A stretch of 31,862 bases of DNA. Origin: CAUZIZ01 sp047514575 (GTDB lineage: Bacteria > Acidobacteriota > UBA6911 > RPQK01 > JAJDTT01). The notes under the pieces are model-generated. The model was not told where the DNA came from. It saw only the letters and a list, made by a program, of their open reading frames with translations, and did not search any database. Positions within the stretch are counted from its first letter, which is position 1. Every line of letters starts with the position of its first letter. The stretch is taken from the NCBI GenBank assembly GCA_047514575.1, contig JAKZYH010000433.1:1-31862 (forward strand). Reading direction: 5' to 3'. This document shows, piece by piece, positions 16,578-24,294 of the stretch. The translations under genes and the position numbers were made by a program.

Positions 16578-17397
16578 CCGTGATCCCGAGGTCAGCACTC
16601 GTCTCTATTGGGACGGTCTGCGGAAAAGCTACGTTGCATACGTGCGCAGCCGCCTGGCTGGTCGCCGCAGCATTGGCTTGTCCACGTCCCCGGACTACCT
16701 GAAATGGTCGGAGCCTGAGAATCTAGACTTCGGCAGCACCCCACCCGAGGAACTCTACTGGAACACCGCGCTCCCTTATTTTCGGACTCCACACATCTAC
16801 CTAGGCTTCCCCATGAGACTCGTCTTCTATACGGATCCAAGCAAGGGGAAGCGGACGGACCGGACCGATTGCATCCTGCTGATCAGCCGTGACGGCCTGC
16901 ATTTCGACCGACGCTACATGGAAGCGTTCTTCCGCCCGGGCTTGGACCCGCGAAAATGGGAGTCTCATGCGAACATGATGGCCCTGGGGATTCTATCCAC
17001 TGGGGAAGGCGAAGTCTCGATGTACCTGACCAACAACGCCGGTGGTCGGCCACCCCACCTGCGGCGGCTGGTGCTCAGGACGGATGGTTTTGCTTCGTTG
17101 AGTGCGTCTTACGCGGGCGGCGAATTCACCACCCGGCCACTGGTGTTTGCAGGTAATCAGTTGATACTGAACGTCTCTACCTTCGCGGCTGGCAGCCTGC
17201 AGGTCGAAGTTCAGGACACCAGTGGGAGTCCTTTCCCTGGTTTTGCGGCTTCCGACTGCCCAGAAATCATAGGGGATGAGATCGAACGTGTGGTGTCCTG
17301 GAAGGGAGGCAGTGACCTCGGTGGGATTACCGGGAAGCCGGTCCGCCTGCGCTTCGTGATGAAGGATGCGGATCTGTACTCTCTGAGGTTCCGGTAG
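16534..17397 (+). pseudogene. N-terminally truncated propeller-protein paralog
   Basis: The frame is open from 16534 and reads RDPEVSTRLYWDGLRKSYVA and then YVRSRLAGRRSIGLSTS, followed by PDYLKWSEPE. This lines up with the middle of the propeller protein at 11412-13199 (FWNAESRRYVTYTRVK, SPDLFNWSEE). The C-terminal domain (GGEFTTRPLVF through VRLRFVMKDADLYSLRF) is also shared. The signal peptide and first roughly 270 residues of the family are missing, and the recognisable homology begins right after the PhoD-like stop codon. The only in-frame start candidate near the homology is a GTG at 16642, inside a conserved strand and without a ribosome site. It is therefore best read as a pseudogene left by a deletion or rearrangement, although a short protein could still be made. 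Confidence 0.72.
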
Positions 17398-17544
17398 GGG
17401 AAGGGTCGATGCCGCCTCACTGAGAGGCGTGGGTGATGCAGGGCGAGGAAAGAGATCGGCTCACCTGAAGGCAAGAAAGATGCGCACTGTAAGACTCGTG
17501 GTTTTGCTGTGCAGGCAGCGTCCGATTTGATCGAAATCGAACGA

Positions 17545-17561
17545 CCGCTTTCTAAAAGCGG
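17545..17561. repeat. Short perfect hairpin downstream of hicA
   Basis: CCGCTTT (17545-17551) and AAAGCGG (17555-17561) form a 7-bp stem with a 3-base loop. It lies 68 bp beyond the hicA stop on the minus strand. No U-run follows it there, so a terminator role for hicBA is only possible, not shown. Confidence 0.35.
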
Positions 17562-17628
17562 ACAGTCAAGTTTTCCCGGGAAACAACGACCCTGAAATCG
17601 CGGATAATTCTATTGGACGATCCGCTTG

Positions 17629-17853
17629 CTAGAGTGTATTTTGCAGCTGTTCTCGGGTCACTTCAGTGTCGCGAAGGATCTTTGCCAGCAAGCCCCGACC
17701 AATCGTTTCGCCACGATGCACGGCCACGACGGTGGATCGACCATCAGGATGCTTCAGGAACTGGTGACTCCCACGGGTTCGGACGACGACGAAGCCGAGA
17801 GCTTCAAGCGCAGAGATCAGCTGTCTTCCCGTAAGACTGGGCAGACGACTCAT
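17629..17853 (-). CDS. hicA: HicA-type mRNA interferase toxin
   Basis: The 74-residue product has the HicA (YcfA-like) pattern: an N-terminal helix TGRQLISALEALGF, then VVRTRGSHQFLKHPDG with the catalytic histidine at residue 30, and a C-terminal helix GRGLLAKILRDTEVT. HicA toxins have a double-stranded-RNA-binding fold and cleave mRNA, halting translation. The start codon overlaps the hicB stop by 4 bp (ATGA), which is typical translational coupling in type II toxin-antitoxin modules. The length is normal and the catalytic motif intact, so the toxin is probably active. It sits near a tRNA-adjacent recombinase remnant, consistent with island cargo. Confidence 0.92.
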   Translation of the reverse strand: MSRLPSLTGRQLISALEALGFVVVRTRGSHQFLKHPDGRSTVVAVHRGETIGRGLLAKILRDTEVTREQLQNTL

Positions 17854-18065
17854 CTCACGACACTGACTCGTTGAACCCCGACAAAGTCTAGTGGTTCGGA
17901 GGTCTCATCAGAGACTTCCAAACAGAGCTCAATCGCTTCTTTAATACGGAGCATGAGCTCGTCGAGAGATTTGGCCTGAGTGTGACAACCATGGAGGGCG
18001 GGTACCGAGGCAACGTAGTAGCCGTCCGCGTCGCGCTCAACAATAACGTCAAACTCCTGAGTCAT
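17850..18065 (-). CDS. hicB: HicB-type antitoxin, short form
   Basis: The 71-residue product matches the HicB/UPF0150 fold: FDVIVERDADGYYVASVPAL, then GCHTQAKSLDELMLRIKEAI. This partial RNase H-like domain binds and blocks HicA. The C-terminal DNA-binding domain of longer HicB proteins is absent, so this antitoxin may not bind its own promoter in the usual way. The antitoxin gene comes first. No ribosome site is visible before its ATG, but a TACAAT box lies only 6 bp upstream on the minus strand (18072-18077). That would place the transcript start at or near the start codon, so a leaderless mRNA is possible. Confidence 0.92.
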   Translation of the reverse strand: MTQEFDVIVERDADGYYVASVPALHGCHTQAKSLDELMLRIKEAIELCLEVSDETSEPLDFVGVQRVSVVR

Positions 18066-18218
18066 AGCGGAATTGTATCACCCTCGACACGTCACTCTAC
18101 TTCTGTCTATCCGGCTTCCAGACAATCGTAGACCCTTCTCACAATCATTCAAAGGCATGCACGGCGACTCCTGACCGTTTGTGGGGCAGTTCATTTGACA
18201 TTTTAAGGGGAAACTTGA

Positions 18219-18605
18219 AGGTCCGCTTTTCCCAAGGCCCTTTTTCACGACCTCCGCCGGACCGGTGTCCGGAACCTGGTCAGGGCAGGTGTTCCGGAGA
18301 GAGTCGCAATGGCGATCTCTGGGCACAGGACACGATCCGTCTTCGATCGTTACAACATCGTGGAAGAAGATGTGAAGGCGGCAGGCGAAGCCGTCGAATC
18401 CTACCTCGAACGTTCCACGCAAGACACCCACTCTCAAGTGACACGAATTGGACAAGGCTCGGGCACAGATCGACAGGTCACGGGCACAATCGGGCAAAAT
18501 CGCCCACAACTGAGACTGTGCCCTCTCGGCGCTAACTCACTGAAACAATTGGTGCCGGAGGGGGGACTCGAACCCCCACGAGGAGTAAACCTCGCCAGAT
18601 TTTGA
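18219..18605 (+). pseudogene. Tyrosine recombinase C-terminal remnant
   Basis: The frame from 18219 reads KALFHDLRRTGVRNLVRAGV and continues through AMAISGHRTRSVFDRYNIV. This is the C-terminal catalytic box of a phage-type tyrosine recombinase: H-x-x-R in HDLRR, the second histidine in GHRT, and the tyrosine nucleophile in DRYN. The part before the box, including the first catalytic arginine and the core-binding domain, is missing; an in-frame stop lies just upstream at 18216. Recognisable homology ends near 18420, and the frame then runs antisense into the tRNA gene, so the original C-terminus is probably also altered. It lies about 130 bp from the 3' end of tRNA-Leu, the usual place for an integrase. 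I read it as a dead integrase of a former island. Confidence 0.82.
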
Positions 18606-18638
18606 GTCTGGTGCGTCTGCCAATTCCGCCACTCCGGC
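18550..18638 (-). tRNA. tRNA-Leu (anticodon CAA)
   Basis: The minus strand folds as a class II tRNA. The acceptor stem is GCCGGAG/CTCCGGC, the anticodon stem CCAGA/TCTGG has loop CTCAAAA giving anticodon CAA, the long variable arm has CGAGG/CCTCG, and the T stem GGGGG/CCCCC has loop TTCGAGT. The 3' CCA is encoded (18550-18552). The 3' end points toward the recombinase remnant, so this gene was the probable attachment site of the island. The tRNA itself is complete. Confidence 0.96.
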
Positions 18639-18735
18639 TGGATGGGTGGAGTATAACGCAGCTTCAGTCTCACGGCCAAGGAGGCGACGCCGGTATGAGA
18701 CCGCTCCCCTAAGCCGGATTAGGCCGGGGGCACCG

Positions 18736-19824
18736 CTATTTCAGGGATACAGGGCTGGCCGTCCGGGCCGACTCGTAAATCGCCTCCACGATGGCGACCG
18801 CCTTGCGTGATTCAGGGCCGTTCAGGAAGAAACTCTCATCCTTTTCAAGGGAGCTGATGAACGCTGCAATGTTTCGCATGTGAAGGGAGTAGCTGATCGC
18901 CATCGGGTCGCCGGCGCCACCTTCGATCTCGCTTTCAGCCGAGAACTTCTGGAGGATCGATTCATCTTCGGCCTTGGGGTTGCGAAAGGACCAGGCGGTC
19001 AACTGGTCTTCCAGGACCTCCGCCGTGCCATCCCGACCCGCTACCTGGATCCTCTTGAGCGAACCGGGGAACATTGAGGTCGCACCTAGTATCTGGCCCA
19101 GGGCTCCATTGCGGAACCTCAGGACCGCAACGGCTGTGTCCTCGACCTCGATCAAGCCGGGGTCGTGTCCCCGTTTCGAGGTAAAGGCGAAAACCTGCTC
19201 TACTGGACCAGACTTGCTTTCGGACTCCTCGATGGCGGCCCCCGCGATCCACTGGATCGCGTCCACACCATGGATCGACTGATTCATCATCGCTCCGCCA
19301 CCATCCAGGGCCTGAGTTCCCTGCCAGCGGTCGGGTGCATAATAGGCGTCGTCACGCCACCAGGGCACATAGGTGCTCACCGCAGCCAACGCTCCGAAGC
19401 GGCCCTCGGCGACGGCCTGGTGTAAGAGCTCGACCACGGGATTGAATCGCTGCGGGAAGATTCCCCCCAGCTTGATCCCCCCTTCCGCAGCTGCCTGGAT
19501 CATCTGATCTACTCGCTGCGTCGTAATTTCCAGGGGCTTCTCGCAGAGGACGTGGATGCCACGGCTGGCGCAGGCTTGAGTCGGTTCCAGATGGGCCCCG
19601 CTAGGCGTCGCGATGGTCACCAGGTCGGGCTCGGTTTTGTCGAGCATCTGCTCGTAGTCCGCAAACCAGGAGCAGTCGAATCTGGCAGCGAACTTCCTGC
19701 CTTTTTCCTCGCCCCGGCAGCAAGCGGCAACGAGCTCCAGGTTGTCCAGGTCCCCTATGGCAAGTGCGTGAACGTCTGCGATGGCTCCGATCCCTATGAT
19801 GGCAATTCGATAACTCTTCGTCAC
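18736..19824 (-). CDS. Gfo/Idh/MocA family oxidoreductase
   Basis: The 362-residue product starts with a Rossmann fold (YRIAIIGIGAIADVHALAI). It has the family motif LCEKPLEI near residue 95, whose lysine is catalytic, and the C-terminal domain motif GGGAMMNQSIHGVDAIQWI near residue 175, which contributes the conserved histidine and aspartate. These NAD(P)-dependent enzymes oxidise or reduce sugars and inositols or rearrange related cyclitols. The start is a GTG with GAGGAT 4 bases upstream. The gene stands divergent to the ABC operon across about 150 bp. It is not obviously linked in function to that operon, and its substrate cannot be assigned. Confidence 0.9.
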   Translation of the reverse strand: MTKSYRIAIIGIGAIADVHALAIGDLDNLELVAACCRGEEKGRKFAARFDCSWFADYEQMLDKTEPDLVTIATPSGAHLEPTQACASRGIHVLCEKPLEITTQRVDQMIQAAAEGGIKLGGIFPQRFNPVVELLHQAVAEGRFGALAAVSTYVPWWRDDAYYAPDRWQGTQALDGGGAMMNQSIHGVDAIQWIAGAAIEESESKSGPVEQVFAFTSKRGHDPGLIEVEDTAVAVLRFRNGALGQILGATSMFPGSLKRIQVAGRDGTAEVLEDQLTAWSFRNPKAEDESILQKFSAESEIEGGAGDPMAISYSLHMRNIAAFISSLEKDESFFLNGPESRKAVAIVEAIYESARTASPVSLK

Positions 19825-19927
19825 GTGATCCTCACTGTGTTGGTCATGGCTTCGCGGCCCTCCAGTTTACAACGAAAGGCAGCTCCGAGACAGTTCTTGG
19901 AATCCTCGCCCTGCCCCAGTTCATCAT

Positions 19928-19951
19928 GTTATTTTGTAGGTTATTCTGTAG
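19928..19951 (+). repeat. 12-bp tandem direct repeat before ABC operon
   Basis: GTTATTTTGTAG (19928-19939) is followed directly by GTTATTCTGTAG (19940-19951), 11 of 12 bases identical, in an otherwise GC-rich region. It ends 23 bp before the first permease start. Its position and AT-rich content suit a promoter or a tandem operator, but no regulator is known. Confidence 0.5.
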
Positions 19952-19974
19952 CCAGTGAGTTCAGAAATGATTGG

Positions 19975-21135
19975 ATGGCCATGCGGATCTTCAAGCTGCT
20001 GATTAAGAACCTCCTTCGAAATCCTGTCCGGACTCTGCTGACCCTCAGCAGCATTGCCGTCTCCCTTTTCCTGGTCGCCACCTTGATCTCCATCGTGATC
20101 CAGCTCACCAATCCTCCTGAGACTCCCGATTCCGGACTTCGTCTGATTACTCGCCACAAGATTTCGCTGTTCAACGTCCTGCCCTATGCTCACCGAGATA
20201 GAATCAGATCGCTGGAAGGGGTCGATGCCGTCATCGGGTCGATGTGGTTCGGCGGTATGTACGACCATTCGGGAAGCGATCAAATGTTGGCGCAGTTTGC
20301 CGTCGATACCGACGACTTCTTCGAGGTCAATCCGGATATGGAGCTTCCCCAGATTCAGAAGAAAGCCTTCCTCACAGATCGATCCGGAGCAATTGTCGGC
20401 GACTCCGTGGCCGACCAGTTCGGTTGGGCCGTGGGCGACACGATCCACACCAAGAGCAATCTCTTTCCGGTCGATTCTGTTGAACTCAAGATTCATGGAA
20501 TCTACCGAGGTGGGGGAGACCAGGGAGGGGGGGTCTATTTCCATTGGGAATACTTCAACGAGGCCATGAACAAGACGGACTTTACCGGAACCTACTCGAT
20601 TCGGGTGCGCTCTGCCGAATGGATTCCGGTCGTCTCCGAGAAGATCGACGAGATGTTCAAGAACAGCTCGACCCCCACCAAGACCGAGACCGAGAAGGCG
20701 TTCATCCTGGGCTTTGTCTCCATGCTGGGCAACGTGCAGCTCCTGATCAGCGGCATTTGCTCAGCCGTCCTTTTTGCCGTCCTCCTGGTGGCAGCCAATA
20801 CCATGGCCATGTCAATCCGAGAGCGTGTCCGCGAGATTGGCATACTGAAAGCGATCGGTTTTCGCAAGGCGCAAGTGCTGGGCTTGCTACTGGGTGAATC
20901 GTTGATACTTTCGGCGGGAGGGGCCCTATTGGGCAGCCTTGCCGCCAAGCTGCTGCTGTCTGGTCTGAACATGACCGCAGTCAGTGGAGGCTATCTTCGG
21001 AGCATCGACGTCAGCCCCTCCATCCTCGGATTCTGCACTCTGCTGGGTCTGGTGGTCGGACTTCTGGCGGCGGGAGTGCCGGCCTGGAGAGCTGCTCAAC
21101 GCCCGGTGGTGCAGGCCTTGAGAAATGTTGTCTGA
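19975..21135 (+). CDS. ABC exporter permease, FtsX/MacB type (first)
   Basis: The 386-residue product has one N-terminal membrane segment (about residues 20-42), a large extracytoplasmic domain of roughly 230 residues, and three C-terminal membrane segments. The cytoplasmic loop between the first two of these reads ERVREIGILKAIGFRKAQVLG, the hallmark of the FtsX family coupling helix. The topology is that of MacB/LolC-type permeases, which use a mechanical rather than alternating-access mechanism. It is the first of four genes in a same-strand block. Starts at 19975 and 19981 are both possible and neither has a clear ribosome site; an upstream extension of the frame overlaps the divergent gene and is rejected. 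Confidence 0.87.
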   Translation: MAMRIFKLLIKNLLRNPVRTLLTLSSIAVSLFLVATLISIVIQLTNPPETPDSGLRLITRHKISLFNVLPYAHRDRIRSLEGVDAVIGSMWFGGMYDHSGSDQMLAQFAVDTDDFFEVNPDMELPQIQKKAFLTDRSGAIVGDSVADQFGWAVGDTIHTKSNLFPVDSVELKIHGIYRGGGDQGGGVYFHWEYFNEAMNKTDFTGTYSIRVRSAEWIPVVSEKIDEMFKNSSTPTKTETEKAFILGFVSMLGNVQLLISGICSAVLFAVLLVAANTMAMSIRERVREIGILKAIGFRKAQVLGLLLGESLILSAGGALLGSLAAKLLLSGLNMTAVSGGYLRSIDVSPSILGFCTLLGLVVGLLAAGVPAWRAAQRPVVQALRNVV

Positions 21136-21150
21136 ATCTGAAGGTAGTCC

Positions 21151-22308
21151 ATGAAGATCCCGCTCAAGTACAACCTCCGCAGCTTGTGGGTCCGGCGGGT
21201 CAGTACGTTGATGACAGCTCTGGGCATCGGGCTCACGGTGGCCGTCCTGGTGATCATGATGGCATTGGTCCGGGGACTCGATTCAACCTTCGTCGACACC
21301 GGTTACGAAACCGATCTGGTCGTCATCCGTAAGGGATCCCAAAACGAAACCAACAGCTATTTCAATCGCGACCTTTTCCAGACGGTGAAGTTTCTGCCCG
21401 AGATCGCCAGAGACGAAAACGATCAACCCTGGGCGGTGGGCGAGTTGATAGTCGTCATCAATTCTGAACGGCGCGAGGGTGAATCCTCGAACATCGTCAT
21501 TCGTGGAACCTCGGATCTCGGCTTTCGGATGCGGCCGGAGCTTCGGATCGTCGAGGGACGACGCCACCGTAAGGGGGTACGGGAGCTGATCGTCAGTCAG
21601 TCTCTTTCGCGACGTTTCAAGAACATGGCACTGGGAGACAACCTACGGATCTCTGATGACGACTGGGCAGTCGTGGGTATTTTCGACGCCTCGGGAACCG
21701 CCTACGACTCTGAGATCTGGGGCGATTACGACGAGATCTCCCTGGCCTGGGATCGTCCTATCTACGTTTCTATACTGGTCAGAGCCGCTTCTCCTGATGG
21801 TGTCGGCGAGATCCAGAAGCGGATCGAAGAGGACCGCCGAATCCAGCTCCAAGCCATCCCCCAGAAGGAGTACTATCGGGGCCAGACGATCTCCTCGATT
21901 GGACTCAAGGCGCTGGGATCCTTCATTGGCATCGTCATGGGGGTGGGCTCCTGTTTTGCCGCCATGAACATGATGTACGGAACGGTTATGTCGCGCTTCA
22001 AGGAAATCGGGACCTTGAGGGTCCTCGGCTTCCGGAAGCGAAGCATCCTCGCCAGCTTCCTGATTGAAGCCATCTTGATCGCGTTATTGGGCGGTCTCAT
22101 CGGATGCCTTATCGCTCTTCCGGTGCACGGCATCTCGACTGGGACCACCAACTTTTCCAGCTTCAGCGAGGTCTTGTTTCAGTTTCGGATCACCCCTTCC
22201 ATCCTACTGCTGGCAGCCGGGTTCGCTGGGCTGGTAGGAATACTAGGCGGATTTCTCCCGGCCCTACGGGCGGCGCGCCTGCAGTTGCTTGAAGTGCTGC
22301 GTGACTAA
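21151..22308 (+). CDS. ABC exporter permease, FtsX/MacB type (second)
   Basis: The 385-residue product has the same topology: membrane segment near residues 20-42 (LMTALGIGLTVAVLVIMMAL), an extracytoplasmic domain, and three C-terminal membrane segments with SRFKEIGTLRVLGFRKRSILA in the loop. It starts 15 bp after the first permease, and its stop codon overlaps the next start by one base. It is a distant paralog of its neighbour, so the transporter is probably a heterodimer in which both permeases share one type of ATPase. The substrate is unknown; families of this kind export lipids, lipoproteins, peptides or glycolipids. Confidence 0.9.
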   Translation: MKIPLKYNLRSLWVRRVSTLMTALGIGLTVAVLVIMMALVRGLDSTFVDTGYETDLVVIRKGSQNETNSYFNRDLFQTVKFLPEIARDENDQPWAVGELIVVINSERREGESSNIVIRGTSDLGFRMRPELRIVEGRRHRKGVRELIVSQSLSRRFKNMALGDNLRISDDDWAVVGIFDASGTAYDSEIWGDYDEISLAWDRPIYVSILVRAASPDGVGEIQKRIEEDRRIQLQAIPQKEYYRGQTISSIGLKALGSFIGIVMGVGSCFAAMNMMYGTVMSRFKEIGTLRVLGFRKRSILASFLIEAILIALLGGLIGCLIALPVHGISTGTTNFSSFSEVLFQFRITPSILLLAAGFAGLVGILGGFLPALRAARLQLLEVLRD

Positions 22309-23447
22309 TGGACAAGGACCTGAGCGCTCTCAAGATTGATCGAAGTCAGAAAGAGCCCCAAGGGGCCAGGGGCGGGATCTGGTTGATCGTGGCGATCGCC
22401 TTCTTCTTGGGCGCAGCCGCTTCCTATGGTCTGTTCCTCTGGTTCGCTTCTGATTCGAGCTGGGAGGCACAGGCTGGAGTCGACTCGACACCCCCGACCA
22501 ACAAAGGCTCCTCGAACGGCGACAAGGATGACGAGGTAGCGGAGGCCGGACCTGTTCTCATCGTTTCCGGTTACATCGTGCCCCACCATCGGATCGAGGT
22601 CGGCTCCAAGATCGTCGGCAAGGTGACCTGGGTCGGCGTCGAAAAGTCGGATCTGGTCAAGAAGGGCCAGCTTCTGGTCAAGCTGGACGACAGCGAATTC
22701 CAGGCACAAATGGAGCAGGCAACAGCACATTTGAGGTCCGCGGAGGCGCGCTTGGCCGAACTGGACGCCGGCTCCCGACCCGAAGAAATCGATCGGGCGG
22801 AGGCAGAGCTGAGACGCAGCAAGGCCGACCTCGAAAACGCCGATCTGGAGTACCGGCGACTTCAGACCCTACTTCAGGCAGGTGTGGTCTCAACGCAGTT
22901 GGTTGACAACGCCAGGGCTCGCCGGGATATGGCTCAGGCGGCCGTGGGAGTGGCCGAGAAGAACTACCAGCTGTTTGTTTTGGGTCCACGTCAGGAGAGG
23001 CTCCAAGCGGCCCGGGCAGAGGTGGAGCAGAGCCGTGCGACGGTCAAGTACTGGCGAAGCCAGTTGGCCGAGACTGAGATCAGAGCACCCATCAGCGGAA
23101 CCATCCTCGAGAGGGTCGCGGAGGTGGGAGAAATGGTCTCCACCTGGTTCGCCGGTGGCGCCGTGGTGGTTGCCCTGGCTGACCTGAACGATCTTCAGGT
23201 AGAGTTGGACATCAGCCAGTCCGATTTTCACAACGTATCCGAGAAACACGACTGCCGCATGTCGCCGGTGGCCTATCCGGAACAAGAGTATTCTTGCGAA
23301 CTAGTGGAAACGGCTCCCGAAGCCAACCGCCAGAGGGCCACCATCCAGATCAAGGTCCAGGTCAAGAACCCCGATCAGTATCTTCGGCCGGAAATGGACG
23401 CCCAGGTCACCTTCTATCGGCAAGAAGCAGAACCGAGCGGGGAGTAG
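22308..23447 (+). CDS. HlyD/MacA-type periplasmic adaptor protein
   Basis: The 379-residue product has a short cytoplasmic N-terminus and one membrane anchor (IWLIVAIAFFLGAAASYGLF, about 24-44). It then has a biotinyl-lipoyl-like domain in two halves: VGSKIVGKVTWVGVEKSDLV before, and IRAPISGTILERVAEVGEMV after, a helical hairpin. The hairpin (about 128-245) is rich in E, A, L and R heptads, for example MEQATAHLRSAEARLAELDA. A beta-barrel domain follows. Such adaptors link inner-membrane ABC permeases to an outer-membrane channel. No TolC-like gene is in the window. The ATG overlaps the permease stop (TAATG), which points to translational coupling. The order permease-permease-adaptor-ATPase is like DevBCA-type clusters but with two permeases. 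Confidence 0.9.
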   Translation: MDKDLSALKIDRSQKEPQGARGGIWLIVAIAFFLGAAASYGLFLWFASDSSWEAQAGVDSTPPTNKGSSNGDKDDEVAEAGPVLIVSGYIVPHHRIEVGSKIVGKVTWVGVEKSDLVKKGQLLVKLDDSEFQAQMEQATAHLRSAEARLAELDAGSRPEEIDRAEAELRRSKADLENADLEYRRLQTLLQAGVVSTQLVDNARARRDMAQAAVGVAEKNYQLFVLGPRQERLQAARAEVEQSRATVKYWRSQLAETEIRAPISGTILERVAEVGEMVSTWFAGGAVVVALADLNDLQVELDISQSDFHNVSEKHDCRMSPVAYPEQEYSCELVETAPEANRQRATIQIKVQVKNPDQYLRPEMDAQVTFYRQEAEPSGE

Positions 23448-23449
23448 AT

Positions 23450-24136
23450 ATGCCTGATGTGCTCATAGAGACCATTGGCCTCAGCAAGATCTTCCACCGA
23501 GACAGCACTGAGGTACGGGCGCTGGAGAACATTACGCTGAAGGTACTCTCAGGCGAGTTCATCAGTCTGATGGGTCCATCCGGATCGGGGAAGACGACGC
23601 TACTGAATATCATGGCGGGTATCGACCGGCCCAGCGGTGGAGAAGTGCGAATCCTGGATGTCGACGTCGCCTCAATGAGCGACGATGAGCTTGCGGAGTG
23701 GCGCAACCAGTACGTGGGTTTCGTGTTCCAGCACTTCAATCTGATTCCGGTTCTGACAGCATTCGAGAACGTCGAGCTGCCGCTGCTGCTCACCCGCCTT
23801 TCCAAGAAGGAGCGACGGCAACACGTGGAGACCGCACTCAACCTGGTGGGCCTGACGGATCGGATGGAGCACTATCCTCGCCAGTTATCCGGGGGACAGG
23901 AGCAGAGGGTGGCCATCGCACGGGCCATCGTCACGGATCCGACCTTTATACTGGCGGACGAGCCCACCGGAGATCTGGACGCCGAGTCGGCGAAGGAGGC
24001 CCTCGACATCCTGGCAGCCCTCAACCAGGAGTACGGCAAGACGATCATCATGGTCACCCACGATCCCAAGGCCGCCGCCTATGCTTCCGTCAAGCACTAC
24101 CTGGAGAAGGGCTTGCTCTCAGTGGCACCGGAGTAG
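23450..24136 (+). CDS. ABC transporter ATP-binding protein, LolD/MacB type
   Basis: The 228-residue ATPase has Walker A GPSGSGKTT near residue 44, the Q-loop VFQHFN, the ABC signature LSGGQEQRVAIARA, Walker B FILADEPTGDLD and the H-loop VTHD. The signature has E where most relatives have Q (LSGGQQQRVAI); the substitution is conservative and common enough not to suggest loss of function. The GDLD after Walker B and the lack of a membrane domain put it in the LolD/MacB-N group that pairs with FtsX-type permeases. The start at 23450 has a GGGGAG ribosome site and lies just 2 bp after the adaptor stop, so it is the last gene of the exporter operon. A hairpin element follows immediately. Confidence 0.95.
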   Translation: MPDVLIETIGLSKIFHRDSTEVRALENITLKVLSGEFISLMGPSGSGKTTLLNIMAGIDRPSGGEVRILDVDVASMSDDELAEWRNQYVGFVFQHFNLIPVLTAFENVELPLLLTRLSKKERRQHVETALNLVGLTDRMEHYPRQLSGGQEQRVAIARAIVTDPTFILADEPTGDLDAESAKEALDILAALNQEYGKTIIMVTHDPKAAAYASVKHYLEKGLLSVAPE

Positions 24137-24140
24137 CGCA

Positions 24141-24221
24141 CGTGGCTTCGGTCTCCAGGCCGAAATCTTCTTTCGTCGAGCCGTTGGCTCGACCCACGGC
24201 GGCCTGGAGACCGCCGCCACG
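24141..24221 (+). repeat. Long hairpin element, copy 2
   Basis: This is the most regular copy. The outer stem is CGTGGC/GCCACG, then GGTCTCCAGGCC pairs perfectly with GGCCTGGAGACC, and an inner hairpin TCGAGCC/GGCTCGA sits at the tip. The whole 81-nt element can fold as one long hairpin. Alternatively, the two halves can fold on themselves: CTTCGGTCTCCAGGCCGAA on one side and GGCGGCCTGGAGACCGCC on the other are each near-palindromic. It begins 4 bp after the ATPase stop and lies between convergent transcription units, so a bidirectional terminator or REP-like role is possible. Confidence 0.85.
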
Positions 24222-24294
24222 CCAATAGCCTGGAAACGCCCGCTGCAATAGGAAGTTTTTCCTCGATGATCCAACGCAACCTGCAACCAGCAGC

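Noticed and set aside
18078..18509. Minus-strand frame opposite the recombinase remnant
   Set aside because: The plus-strand translation carries the tyrosine recombinase catalytic box, so the minus frame is a shadow.
18550..18638. Duplicate attachment site elsewhere in the window
   Set aside because: I looked for a second copy of the tRNA 3' end (TTCGAGTCCCCC type) to the left and found none; the other att site is outside the window or lost.
19552..19974. Long upstream extension of the first permease
   Set aside because: It runs antisense through the Gfo/Idh/MocA gene; the family's first membrane segment begins just after 19975.
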